DNA of 29,495 nucleotides from an uncultured Candidatus Saccharibacteria bacterium (GCA_937976315.1 CALJRR010000047.1:1-29495), one strand, 5' to 3'. Positions 14,916 through 23,263 are shown, counted from the first letter of the stretch. A program made the numbers and translations. Notes: generated by a model from the letters alone, not told the origin.

Positions 14916-16156
14916 AGTTCTTCTACGGCGGCGACAAATCGCTCGCCACGATCAGAATAACTCTTAAACATATCAAAGCTGGCGGCCGCTGGGCTAAGAA
15001 TCACCACGTCGCCAGATTGCGCTTTATTTTTGGCTAATTTAGCAACCTCTTTCATTTCTGCCATATTCAATTGGACAATTTCGCAATCAATTTTTTCTTC
15101 CCTTAAAACTTCCCTAATTTCATCAGCGTTAGCACCATTGATAATTATCGATCGCATATTTTGCCTGGCAATTTCTTTCGCTAATTCAGAGTAGTCCGCG
15201 CCTTTATCCGAGCCGCCCAAAATCAAAATTTTCGGCTCCGCAAAAGCTTTTAATGCCGCAATCGCACTGCCCGGAGTTGTCGAAATACTATCATCGTAAT
15301 ATTTCACACCGTATTTTTCAGCAACAAACTTCAATCGATGCGGTAACCCCGTAAACTCGCTAAGCCCCCTCTTTATCTCATCATCCGACACGTTCGGCAA
15401 AATCGACTTTACAGCCAATATCGCTGCGCAAGCATTGTCAATATTATGTTTCCCCGGCAAGTGAATCGCAGAAGTTATATCGTCCGAGAGAACAAATGGA
15501 TATTCCTTTTTCTGCGCCGAACTCGTATCTGCAATCGACGAACTAAACTCATTTTGAGAATTATAGACAACATAATCGTCCGCAGTTTGAGACTTGGCAA
15601 TATTCGCCTTTGCTGCCAAATAATCATTAAAATCAGCGTGGACGTTCAAGTGGTCAGGCTCAATCATCAGCACCACAGCAACGTGCGGAGATTTCTGCAA
15701 ATCCCACAATTGAAAACTGGACAATTCGTAAACAACAATGTCATTTTTCTCAATTTTCGGCAAAATATCCAAAGCTGGCACGCCAATATTTCCCACTAAA
15801 TGAACGGTTTTACCTGCCGCGCGCAAAATCGACGAGATAAAACTACACGTCGTACCCTTGCCTTTTGTGCCAGTCACGCCAATTATAGTCGCTGGGCAAT
15901 TGGCAAAAAACTCATTTGTCGATGACCAAATTCGACCGTTAGTCTTTATCTTTTTTGGCGGAAGACTTGGCGACCTAACGATTAAATCCGCGTTCTCCAG
16001 CCCCGAAAATCCCGTCTGATAAGCCACATTTTCCGGCAAATTATCTACTTTTTCACGCTCGTCCGCCACTAAAAAATCAGCTTCCGGAAACTTCTCCCGA
16101 AAATAACGCAAATTAGATTGACCTTCAACACCAAAACCAGCAATGACAATTTTCAT
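14912..16156 (-). CDS. murD: UDP-N-acetylmuramoylalanine-D-glutamate ligase
   Basis: Adds D-glutamate to UDP-MurNAc-L-alanine in the cytoplasmic stage of peptidoglycan synthesis. The 414-residue protein has an N-terminal nucleotide-binding domain (MKIVIAGFGVEGQSNLRYF), the ATP-binding P-loop IIGVTGTKGKGTTCSF (residues 91-106), the central ligase domain (LSSFQL, EPDHLNVHADFNDYLAAK, PGKHNIDNACAAILAVK) and the C-terminal domain starting near YYDDSISTTPGSAIAALKAF and LILGGSDKGADYSEL. These blocks match MurD better than MurC, MurE or MurF. The ATG is 6 bases after an extended -10 (TGATATAAT). No terminator separates it from the converging hpt. Confidence 0.93.
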   Translation of the reverse strand: MKIVIAGFGVEGQSNLRYFREKFPEADFLVADEREKVDNLPENVAYQTGFSGLENADLIVRSPSLPPKKIKTNGRIWSSTNEFFANCPATIIGVTGTKGKGTTCSFISSILRAAGKTVHLVGNIGVPALDILPKIEKNDIVVYELSSFQLWDLQKSPHVAVVLMIEPDHLNVHADFNDYLAAKANIAKSQTADDYVVYNSQNEFSSSIADTSSAQKKEYPFVLSDDITSAIHLPGKHNIDNACAAILAVKSILPNVSDDEIKRGLSEFTGLPHRLKFVAEKYGVKYYDDSISTTPGSAIAALKAFAEPKILILGGSDKGADYSELAKEIARQNMRSIIINGANADEIREVLREEKIDCEIVQLNMAEMKEVAKLAKNKAQSGDVVILSPAAASFDMFKSYSDRGERFVAAVEEL

Positions 16157-16162
16157 AACCTG

Positions 16163-16171
16163 ATTATATCA
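16163..16171 (-). promoter_or_regulatory. Extended -10 promoter of murD (leaderless)
   Basis: TGATATAAT on the minus strand with -10 at 16163-16168, 6 bases before the murD ATG at 16156. It sits in the 36-base gap after the protease gene. Confidence 0.6.
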
Positions 16172-16192
16172 CGGGCAATTTACGATTACACC

Positions 16193-17470
16193 CTAAAACA
16201 GCTTGTCGAGCTTGTCGTACAGCTTTGTTAATAGTTCTTTTTCTTCCGAAGTAACCGCCGCCAACGTCCACGTATTGGATGCAAAAAATTGACGAGCCGT
16301 TTCAATCAACTGATCAGGAGTTACCGCCAAAATAGAATCTGGAACGGCGGCATAATCTCTCACGAAATCATCAGCAAAATATCGCCCTACGTAAAAATTG
16401 CTTACTTGCCCAACAGTTTGAGCACCCATTTGATAACGACCCAACGAATACGACTTCACACTTTCCAAATCTTCATCAGAAATAGATCCAGCTAAAACTT
16501 TCTTCAACTCTCTCACGATAATATCAAAGAGCTTTTCTGCAGTTTCGACATTTACTTGTCCACCAAAATCCCAAGCCGAATCGTAAAAACCAATCGACGT
16601 GTCGCTAAAAATACCATACGCCAAGCCTTTTTTACGAGCCGCGCCAAAAATCCTCGAGCTCATCGTGCCAGTCAAAATATGGTTCAATGCGTTCATAGCC
16701 GTGACTTCTTCATCACTTAACTCGCGCGGAATCATCATTGACCAGCCAAACGTCAAATTCGTCGCCTCTTTTCGTCTGACTAAGACTGGGTTAGCCCTGC
16801 GTGGTTCGTCGCGCGGAATAACGAATCGCTCGCCCGTCTCTAATTGCCATCCCTCAAGATGTTCTTTAATAGCCGCTTTTCGTCCAGCCATTTTTCCAGC
16901 CACCACAAACCGCATATTCTTCAAAGTATGCGTTCGCTTGTGATGATTTTTAATGTCTTTCAGTTCAATATTAGCAATTGTTTTTAGGCGCTGATTATAC
17001 GTCAAAATATCTTCACCCAGCGCCTGCTGAATGCGCGGCCACATCACGCGGTTGTGATTGTTAAGATAACCTGTTAATTCAGAGCGAACATTACCCTTTT
17101 CCGCCTCAAGCTCATCGGCGTTGAATCGCGGCGTTGTAATAGCCAGCCTCTGAAGCTCCAAAATCCTGTCCCACTCAAAATCTGCACAAATCGCTTCATA
17201 AACCATTGAATAGTCAGAAGTGTAAGCGTTGTGATAAGCACCGTTCTTAGTAAATTCCTGCTCGTAATTGTGCTCCGAACGAAACTTTTCATTCGCGCCG
17301 AACGCCATATGCTCCATAATGTGAGCCGTTTCGTAAATATCTTTGTTCAGAACGTAGCGATTTCCCGCCCTGAACTGCACCTGAAAACTCATTACCGTAG
17401 CATCTGGAACGTCAATCAACAAGCCGCGCGCACCATTCTTCAGTCTAATTTCCTCAACTGTATGTTTCAT
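16193..17470 (-). CDS. M16-family (pitrilysin-like) zinc peptidase
   Basis: Predicted metallopeptidase of the mitochondrial-processing-peptidase group. The inverted zinc motif HxxEH is intact: H50, E53 and H54 in YETAHIMEHMAFGANEKF. The third ligand is probably one of the glutamates in LEAEKGNVRSEL. The 425-residue protein has the two-lobed architecture of the short M16B type; the second lobe includes LNHILTGTMSSRIFGAARKK and GLAYGIFSDTSIGFYDS, the usual family block. These enzymes often occur as pairs with an inactive partner, but only this active-type copy is here. It has no signal peptide, so it acts in the cytoplasm unless exported otherwise. It follows secA by 15 bases with no promoter visible and is probably co-transcribed. 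Confidence 0.93.
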   Translation of the reverse strand: MKHTVEEIRLKNGARGLLIDVPDATVMSFQVQFRAGNRYVLNKDIYETAHIMEHMAFGANEKFRSEHNYEQEFTKNGAYHNAYTSDYSMVYEAICADFEWDRILELQRLAITTPRFNADELEAEKGNVRSELTGYLNNHNRVMWPRIQQALGEDILTYNQRLKTIANIELKDIKNHHKRTHTLKNMRFVVAGKMAGRKAAIKEHLEGWQLETGERFVIPRDEPRRANPVLVRRKEATNLTFGWSMMIPRELSDEEVTAMNALNHILTGTMSSRIFGAARKKGLAYGIFSDTSIGFYDSAWDFGGQVNVETAEKLFDIIVRELKKVLAGSISDEDLESVKSYSLGRYQMGAQTVGQVSNFYVGRYFADDFVRDYAAVPDSILAVTPDQLIETARQFFASNTWTLAAVTSEEKELLTKLYDKLDKLF

Positions 17471-17485
17471 TGCCTAATTCTCTGA

Positions 17486-20116
17486 TTATTTACGATTTTT
17501 CTTACGGTTCTGTCGCTGAGCTTTTTTCTTCTTTCGAGCTTGATTCTTCGCACGATTTGATTCCGCGCTAGTCTTGCCCTTTTTCACAGAGAAGTCATCG
17601 TCGCGATTTTCCTCGCCCGAACCAATTTCATTTACGCCACGCTTAACGGCATTTTCTGCCAATCTAGTTAGCTCAGTGTCATATTCGTCGTCTTGAGATT
17701 GACGGACTGTAGCGTCGGCTTTATGAATATTAAATATCGTTGCCAAAACTTCATCGCGGAGATTAGCCTGCAAACTCTCAAACAACTTCTGAGATTCTGA
17801 TCGATATTCCACTAAAGGATCGCGCTGTCCAACACTTCGCCAGTGAATTCCCTCGCGCAAATGTTGCATATTTTCCAAATGCTGCATCCACAATGTATCC
17901 AACACCGCCATGTAAACTTCGCGCTCAACTCCGCGCAAATCATCAGCGCCAATCTCACGCTCTTTCTCCGCGTAAGCTTCTTCAGCCAGCTCCAGCGCCT
18001 TCTCATAGCGCAGACGATCTTTCTTTTCCTTACCAACCTTTTCAATTTTTTCCTTATCAACCGGGAAAATAACCGAGAAATCATCGACAAACTTTGGATT
18101 ATTCTTTGATGGAAGAGTTGTCAATTCGTGAACTTTAGCTCGCAATAATCGCTCAATTTCTGGCTTAATATTATCGCCTTCCAAAATCCTACGTCGCATA
18201 ACATAAACGACGCGACGATGACGGTTAATCACATTGTCGTATTGAACAACATTTTTGCGCGTATCAAAATTGTAGCCCTCAACTCGCTTCTGTGCCGCTT
18301 CCAATGTTTTTGATACGGCACGAGTTCTGATTGGTGTGTCATCATCAACGCCCAGCCTGTCCATCAACGACGCAATTCGCTCGCCCTGGAAAATTCGCAT
18401 CAAATCATCTTCGGTCGAAACGTAAAACTGAGTCTCGCCTGGATCGCCCTGGCGTCCGCCACGACCACGGAGCTGATTGTCAATTCGGCGTGATTCATGA
18501 CGCTCTGAACCGATAACGACCAATCCACCAAGTTCCTTGACACCCTCGCCAAGCTTAATGTCGGTACCGCGACCAGCAATATTTGTAGCCAAAGTAATCG
18601 CGCCTTTTTCACCAGCTTTCGCCACAATCGCAGCCTCACGCTCATTATTCTTAGCGTTCAGAATCTCAAACTTAATACCCTCTTTTTCCAGATATTTAGC
18701 AATTTGCTCATTCTTTTCAATAGAACCAGAGCCAACCAAAACAGGACGACCTTGCTTGTGGTAATCTTTAATCGCCTCAGCGACAGCTTTCAGTTTGGCC
18801 TTTTCAGTCTTGAAAATCAGATCTTCCTTATCCTCGCGAATAACTGGTTTGTTCGGTGGAATTTGGATAACATCAAGTGAATAAATTTGTTGAAACTCTT
18901 CAGCTTCAGTGAACGCCGTACCAGTCATACCGGAAAGTTTATTGTACAAACGGAAGTAATTCTGGAAGGAAATTGTCGCCAAGGTCATACTCTCTTCCAG
19001 TACAGGAACGCCTTCTTTTGCCTCAATTGCCTGATGCAAGCCTTCGTTATAACGGCGACCCTGCATCAGACGACCAGTATGCTCGTCAACGATGATTACC
19101 TCGCCGTCATTAGTTACGACGTAATCCTTGTCGCGCTTGAACAATGTCTGTGCTCGCAAAGCCTGATCCATGTGATAAACACTGCGCACGTGATCTGGTG
19201 TGTACAAGTTTTTTATTCCCAACAATTTCTGAACTTTTTCAACGCCTTCGTCAGTCAAAGCAACACTTCGGCGCTTCTCGTCCAAAACATAATCTTCTGG
19301 AACCAACTTCGCGGCGATTTTAGCAAACGTGTAATAATTGTCAGGATTTTCAGCCGCTGGAGCAGAGATAATAAGTGGCGTACGAGCCTCGTCAATCAGA
19401 ATTGAGTCAACCTCGTCAACGATTGCGAAGTTCAATTCACGCTGCCTGAGCAAATCAACGTCGTTAACCATATTGTCGCGCAAATAGTCAAAGCCAAACT
19501 CGTTGTTAGTTCCGTAAGTAATATCCGCAGCATAAGCCTCTTTACGTGAAACCGGACGAAGCTTTCGCATTCGAGAATCGTCGTGATGTTCATTATCATA
19601 ATCTTTATCATAAACAAATGACGCTTCGTTAATAATCACGCCAGTAGTCAAGCCCAGAAAATCATACACCTGACCCATCCAACCAGCGTCGCGCTGAGCC
19701 AAATAGTCATTAACCGTCACCACGTGAACACCCTTGCCTTCCAAAGCATTCAAATAAGTTGGCAATGTCGCCACAAGAGTCTTACCTTCACCAGTTTTCA
19801 TCTCGGCAACGTTACCCTCATGAAGAACCATACCGCCAATCAACTGCACATCATATGGACGCTCGCCAATCACACGCTTAGCGGCTTCCCTGGCCACAGC
19901 AAATGCATCTGGCAAAATCGTATCAAGCGTCACATTTTTCTTCGACAAACGCTTTTTCAGCTCATCAGTCTGCGCCCGAAGCTCCTTATCGGACATTTTT
20001 TCATATTTGTCATTCAGACCGTTAATAACGTCAACTTGCTTACGCAATCGTTTCAAAATCTTCTTCTGTGGATCGCCAAAAATCTTACTCAGCGCTTTTT
20101 GTTGTGTAATTGCCAT
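17486..20116 (-). CDS. secA: Preprotein translocase ATPase SecA
   Basis: ATPase motor that pushes unfolded proteins through SecYEG. The start is set at the internal ATG at 20116 (MAITQQKALSKIFGDPQKK), since it has Shine-Dalgarno sequence GAGGGAG upstream and the SecA family begins here; the 12 codons before it are leader. Visible motifs are GGMVLHEGNVAEMKTGEGKT (Walker A), VDEVDSILIDEARTPLIISA, MTGTAFTEAEEF, NIAGRGTDIKLG and QLRGRGGRQGDPGETQFYVS. The length of 876 residues is close to that of E. coli. The C-terminus lacks the CxCxSGx8CH zinc-binding SecB-interaction tail and instead ends in a strongly basic run (KKKKAQRQNRKKNRK). Confidence 0.97.
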   Translation of the reverse strand: MAITQQKALSKIFGDPQKKILKRLRKQVDVINGLNDKYEKMSDKELRAQTDELKKRLSKKNVTLDTILPDAFAVAREAAKRVIGERPYDVQLIGGMVLHEGNVAEMKTGEGKTLVATLPTYLNALEGKGVHVVTVNDYLAQRDAGWMGQVYDFLGLTTGVIINEASFVYDKDYDNEHHDDSRMRKLRPVSRKEAYAADITYGTNNEFGFDYLRDNMVNDVDLLRQRELNFAIVDEVDSILIDEARTPLIISAPAAENPDNYYTFAKIAAKLVPEDYVLDEKRRSVALTDEGVEKVQKLLGIKNLYTPDHVRSVYHMDQALRAQTLFKRDKDYVVTNDGEVIIVDEHTGRLMQGRRYNEGLHQAIEAKEGVPVLEESMTLATISFQNYFRLYNKLSGMTGTAFTEAEEFQQIYSLDVIQIPPNKPVIREDKEDLIFKTEKAKLKAVAEAIKDYHKQGRPVLVGSGSIEKNEQIAKYLEKEGIKFEILNAKNNEREAAIVAKAGEKGAITLATNIAGRGTDIKLGEGVKELGGLVVIGSERHESRRIDNQLRGRGGRQGDPGETQFYVSTEDDLMRIFQGERIASLMDRLGVDDDTPIRTRAVSKTLEAAQKRVEGYNFDTRKNVVQYDNVINRHRRVVYVMRRRILEGDNIKPEIERLLRAKVHELTTLPSKNNPKFVDDFSVIFPVDKEKIEKVGKEKKDRLRYEKALELAEEAYAEKEREIGADDLRGVEREVYMAVLDTLWMQHLENMQHLREGIHWRSVGQRDPLVEYRSESQKLFESLQANLRDEVLATIFNIHKADATVRQSQDDEYDTELTRLAENAVKRGVNEIGSGEENRDDDFSVKKGKTSAESNRAKNQARKKKKAQRQNRKKNRK

Positions 20117-20163
20117 AAACCTTAAAACTCCCTCACTTTCAGGCATTTTCAAAAACTTCTTTT

Positions 20164-20169
20164 ATTATA
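20164..20169 (-). promoter_or_regulatory. -10 box of the secA promoter
   Basis: TATAAT on the minus strand, preceded by AAGT. The predicted leader is about 40 bases and carries the Shine-Dalgarno, in contrast with the leaderless genes nearby. Confidence 0.5.
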
Positions 20170-20195
20170 ACTTTTTTCGGGCAATTTGAAAAGAA

Positions 20196-20220
20196 AAAGC
20201 GCCCAGAATCTGAACGCTTT
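20196..20220 (-). terminator. Intrinsic terminator after hpf
   Basis: An 11-bp stem AAAGCGTTCAG / CTGGGCGCTTT (two T-G pairs on the minus strand), a 3-base loop, then a T-rich tail. It lies between the hpf stop and the secA promoter. Confidence 0.8.
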
Positions 20221-20241
20221 CCTACCAATTTCATCTATCAA

Positions 20242-20613
20242 TTATTTTCGACCGAAAGTTCGCTTTAGCTTCGCCAAAACTCCGCGACTTCCGCCAACGT
20301 GAGCCAGCACATCATCTTTATACTTACGAACTTGACCATTCAACCTAGCTTCAACAATATCCACCGCAGCCAAAACGTTCATGGTTGAATCCTTAGCTAC
20401 AATTTTCTTATCCGGCACATTGATGATAACTTCAACCTCGTACTTGTTGCCGCCAGGATTGTCAATCTGCTTAATCTTCACATCTGCAGACGCACTCTTT
20501 CGCGCGTGACGTGGCAAATATTTTCCCAACGAACCAATTTTTCGCTCAACATATTTTTTTGTTGTGGCGTTCAGCTCATATTTAACGCCAGTAATTGTAA
20601 TATCCTTAATCAT
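20242..20613 (-). CDS. hpf: Ribosome hibernation-promoting factor (HPF/RaiA family)
   Basis: Binds the 30S decoding region to keep ribosomes inactive during stress or slow growth. The 123-residue protein begins MIKDITITGVKYELNATTKK, with YVERKIGSLGKYLPRHARKS and then VKIKQIDNPGGNKYEVEVII; the beta-alpha-beta fold and central pattern DSTMNVLAAVDIVEARLNGQ are typical of the family. It is the short form, ending in a basic tail without the C-terminal dimerisation domain of long HPF. A strong GGAGG Shine-Dalgarno precedes the ATG. The -10 of its promoter overlaps the stop codon of serS. Confidence 0.9.
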   Translation of the reverse strand: MIKDITITGVKYELNATTKKYVERKIGSLGKYLPRHARKSASADVKIKQIDNPGGNKYEVEVIINVPDKKIVAKDSTMNVLAAVDIVEARLNGQVRKYKDDVLAHVGGSRGVLAKLKRTFGRK

Positions 20614-20642
20614 TTTTCCTCCTACTAACTAGTATGCTCTCT

Positions 20643-20651
20643 ATTATATCA
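20643..20651 (-). promoter_or_regulatory. Extended -10 promoter of hpf, embedded in the serS stop codon
   Basis: TGATATAAT on the minus strand with -10 at 20643-20648. The TAA stop of serS (20644-20646) is part of the TATAAT. The predicted leader is about 25 bases with GGAGG near its end. Confidence 0.6.
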
Positions 20652-21885
20652 CGTCACGACCATTCATATACGGACGAAGTACTTCAGGGACAGTCAAAGT
20701 TCCATCTGGATTCTGGAAATTCTCCAAAATCACCACCAATGAGCGAGCCAGCGACACCGCAGTTCCATTCAGTGTGTGAACAGATTCAATAGTGCCATTT
20801 TCTCGGCGAACTCGAATATTCAAACCACGAGCTTGATAATCAGTACAATTTGAGCAACTCGTCAACTCGCGATAGGTTTGGTCAACCGGCGACCAATATT
20901 CAATGTCGTACTTCTTCGCAGCCGGCGCACCCAAATCGCCCGCCGCAATATTAACCACATGATAAGAAATCCCAATTTGCTGCCAAAGCGCCTCTTCAAC
21001 GCTAAGAATTTTCTCATGAATCTCTTTAGATTGCTCAGGCAAACAAAACGCGTACATTTCCAACTTATTGAACTGGTGAACCCGGAACAGACCACGCGTG
21101 TGCTTGCCGTATGTTCCCGCCTCTTTTCGATAGCAAGGACTATATCCAGTGTATAGCAATGGCAAATCTTTTTCGTCCAAAATCTCATCCGCATGATAGC
21201 CGGTTAATGGCATTTCCGCCGTACCAATTAGCGTCAAATCTTCGCCCTCAACTACATATTCGTTACTGCCCTCGCCCTTCGGAGTAAAACCTGCGCCCTC
21301 AGCTGTTCGCAAATTGACCATATGCGGCACGGTCATAAAAGTAAAACCTTGCTTTGTTACATAATCCAAAGCAAATTGAGTGACGGCATTTTCCAGCAAA
21401 GCCAAATCGCCCTTCAAATAATAAAACTTCGCACCAGCCACCTTAGCGCCACGCTCAAAGTCCACCCAACCGCGACTTACAGCGTAATCCAAATGGTCTT
21501 TTGCACCAGTTTTACAATCGCCATAAACTTTTACTTCAACAGAATCTTCTTCACCGCCCATAGGCACGTCATCAAAAGTGATATTCGGGACGTTTTTAAG
21601 AATTGCCGCAACTTTTTCCTCGGTCGATTTCAAATAGCTCTCACGTTCTGCCAGCTCAACTTTCAATTGCTTACCCTGATCAATTAGCTCTTGGTCTGGT
21701 CGACCGCCTTTCATCTTCGCTGAAATAACATTGCGCTGTTCGCGTAACGATTCAACCTGCTTCTGCAAATCGCGACGCTCATCGTCTAATTGCAACAACG
21801 CCGCAATATCAACTTTATAGCCTTTATCGTTTGCCGACTTTTGCACCAAATCGACATTTTCTCGGATGAACTTAATGTCTAACAT
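20644..21885 (-). CDS. serS: Seryl-tRNA synthetase
   Basis: Charges tRNA-Ser (and tRNA-Sec where present) with serine. The N-terminal 100 residues form the long antiparallel coiled coil that grips the tRNA extra arm (DDERRDLQKQVESLREQRNV to LKSTEEKVAAILKNVPNI). The class II core has motif 2 (RGLFRVHQFNKLEMYAF) and motif 3 (NGTAVSLARSLVVILENFQN), then EVLRPYM at the C-terminus. Length 413 is close to the bacterial norm of about 425-430. The ATG is 6 bases after TATAAT, predicting a leaderless mRNA. Confidence 0.97.
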   Translation of the reverse strand: MLDIKFIRENVDLVQKSANDKGYKVDIAALLQLDDERRDLQKQVESLREQRNVISAKMKGGRPDQELIDQGKQLKVELAERESYLKSTEEKVAAILKNVPNITFDDVPMGGEEDSVEVKVYGDCKTGAKDHLDYAVSRGWVDFERGAKVAGAKFYYLKGDLALLENAVTQFALDYVTKQGFTFMTVPHMVNLRTAEGAGFTPKGEGSNEYVVEGEDLTLIGTAEMPLTGYHADEILDEKDLPLLYTGYSPCYRKEAGTYGKHTRGLFRVHQFNKLEMYAFCLPEQSKEIHEKILSVEEALWQQIGISYHVVNIAAGDLGAPAAKKYDIEYWSPVDQTYRELTSCSNCTDYQARGLNIRVRRENGTIESVHTLNGTAVSLARSLVVILENFQNPDGTLTVPEVLRPYMNGRDVI

Positions 21886-21891
21886 GTATCA

Positions 21892-21920
21892 ATTATATAA
21901 CAACATAGGCTATATATAAA
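21892..21920 (-). promoter_or_regulatory. Promoter of serS (leaderless)
   Basis: Minus-strand TTTATA (21915-21920), 17-base spacer, TATAAT (21892-21897). The ATG at 21885 is 6 bases after the -10. Confidence 0.6.
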
Positions 21921-21921
21921 T

Positions 21922-21951
21922 AAACCCCGCCGGATTTAACAGACGGGGTTT
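21922..21951 (-). terminator. Intrinsic terminator after the collagen-like gene
   Basis: An 8-bp stem AAACCCCG / CGGGGTTT with a 14-base loop lies 23 bases after the stop codon. A T-rich tail (TTTATTTATA) follows on the minus strand. It directly abuts the serS promoter. Confidence 0.75.
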
Positions 21952-21973
21952 TAGATAAATGTAAATATTTTAC

Positions 21974-23200
21974 TTACATAGCTGTGCCAGGTAACGTCGT
22001 TGGCCATGGAACGTTGTCGTCTGGAATATAAGATACACTAACGATCGGAGGGAGTGTTGGTGTTGGATTCTGAGCGCTAGCTGCTTCAGCTTGAATCTGT
22101 CCAGTAGTTTGAACTATCCAAGTCAAGTACGAATTACCGTATCGACCAGCGGAAGGACCTTGCATTTGATCGCCAGGGTGTAATCCAGACGGCAATGGAG
22201 CTCCGCCGCCGTTCCAGCTATACCCCCAGCCCGTAAGAGCTGCATACAGATAAACAGTATTATTAATTCGTCGAACCTTGACTACGCTGGCTTTCATGGA
22301 TGTTGAGAGAATCTGAGGAACACTCCTCCAGCCAGTGTCGCCGTATACGACCTTCCAACCTGTTTTATCACTACCACGAGTTTTAATCCAGCGAATGGCA
22401 CCGTTTGTAGCAGCTGTATCGGTATAGTACGTACCAACACTAGCCTTAACATTACCCTCAGGCATACCAGTTCCGCGAATTTCGTACGTATCTTTCCATT
22501 CTACGTCACAGTCGTCATCAGTTTTCTTACCGAGCACTTGATTTGTTTTACCGCCCGCAGGAAGATTCTTACCCGTAAATTGTAAACCTAGGTTACTTGT
22601 ACCATTTCCAGTAATAGTCAATCCAGTCGAGCAAGGCTGAGTACTATTAGTTGCAGAAATTGTAGCATTTTGGCCAGCTGCCCCTGTAGCACCAGTCGCA
22701 CCGGTAGCTCCCGTGGCTCCTCTAGCTCCTGTAGCACCATTAACTCCGTTGCGGCCGTCTTTACCATCCTTACCGTTTTGGCCGTTTTGACCATTAATGC
22801 CGTTTCGGCCATCTTTACCGTCCTTGCCATCTTTGCCGTCTTGACCATTCTGGCCCTTAAGTAGGTCAGAATATGCTATGACATTCTTCCACTCTGAGTC
22901 GCCAGTGTATCGCCACTGAATATACAAAGAACCCTTTTGGACTTCAACACTACGACCGTCTTTGCCGCGAAGCTCGTCAAGAGATATAATCTTCTTCCAA
23001 TCGCCGCCTGAATATTGATACTGAATCTCACCTGAGTTCTGACGAACAGATATAGAATCTATATCAAAACCGCCACGTGGCATCATCTTACAAAAGATGA
23101 AAAACAGCAGCAATATTAATATTATTGTTATAGTGAACAGACTCAAGACAAATGCCTTTGATGCCGGCTTCCTATTGTTTGTTTCTTCCACCAAAAACAA
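21974..23200 (-). CDS. Membrane-anchored collagen-like surface protein
   Basis: Predicted cell-surface fibre with its N-terminus in the membrane. A hydrophobic anchor covers residues 16-38 (AFVLSLFTITIILILLLFFI). Two related modules follow: IQYQYSGGDWKKIISLDELR (about 59-78) and IQWRYTGDSEWKNVIAYSDL (about 94-113), each leading into GxxG. Residues about 116-178 are 21 uninterrupted Gly-X-Y triplets, first charged (GKD, GRN, GQN) then GAT repeats, without any proline. A 230-residue globular C-terminal region follows (NNTVYLYAALTGWGYSWNGG), reminiscent of phage tail-fibre or adhesin heads. Start codon is uncertain: TTG at 23200 or 23194, or GTG at 23191; GGGGG at 23201-23205 fits the last two best. 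Function in host contact is inference. Confidence 0.85.
   Translation of the reverse strand: MFLVEETNNRKPASKAFVLSLFTITIILILLLFFIFCKMMPRGGFDIDSISVRQNSGEIQYQYSGGDWKKIISLDELRGKDGRSVEVQKGSLYIQWRYTGDSEWKNVIAYSDLLKGQNGQDGKDGKDGKDGRNGINGQNGQNGKDGKDGRNGVNGATGARGATGATGATGATGAAGQNATISATNSTQPCSTGLTITGNGTSNLGLQFTGKNLPAGGKTNQVLGKKTDDDCDVEWKDTYEIRGTGMPEGNVKASVGTYYTDTAATNGAIRWIKTRGSDKTGWKVVYGDTGWRSVPQILSTSMKASVVKVRRINNTVYLYAALTGWGYSWNGGGAPLPSGLHPGDQMQGPSAGRYGNSYLTWIVQTTGQIQAEAASAQNPTPTLPPIVSVSYIPDDNVPWPTTLPGTAM
22662..22853 (-). repeat. Collagen-like Gly-X-Y triplet repeat
   Basis: About 21 consecutive Gly-X-Y triplets encoded by 9-base-periodic DNA. The 5' part (minus strand) repeats GKD/GRN/GQN, and the 3' part repeats GAT four times in a row plus relatives. 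Such repeats change length easily by slippage. Confidence 0.85.
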
Positions 23201-23234
23201 CCCCCAAATCGTTTTAAACTACTTATGCTTTATC

Positions 23235-23263
23235 ATTCTACACGCATTTAATTTAAAAATCAA
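23235..23263 (-). promoter_or_regulatory. Promoter of the collagen-like gene
   Basis: Minus-strand TTGATT (23258-23263), 17-base spacer, TAGAAT (23235-23240). Transcription should start near 23228, leaving a leader of about 30 bases that contains the GGGGG ribosome site. Confidence 0.6.

Noticed and set aside
18887..19405. 172-codon plus-strand open frame opposite secA
   Set aside because: Lies wholly within secA on the other strand and shows no family features.
20117..20152. 12-codon N-terminal extension of SecA
   Set aside because: The family start MAITQQ follows a Shine-Dalgarno; the extension lies in the leader and has no ribosome site.
22662..22853. CRISPR-like or tandem DNA repeat
   Set aside because: The periodicity is 9 bases and in frame with Gly-X-Y coding; there are no spacers.
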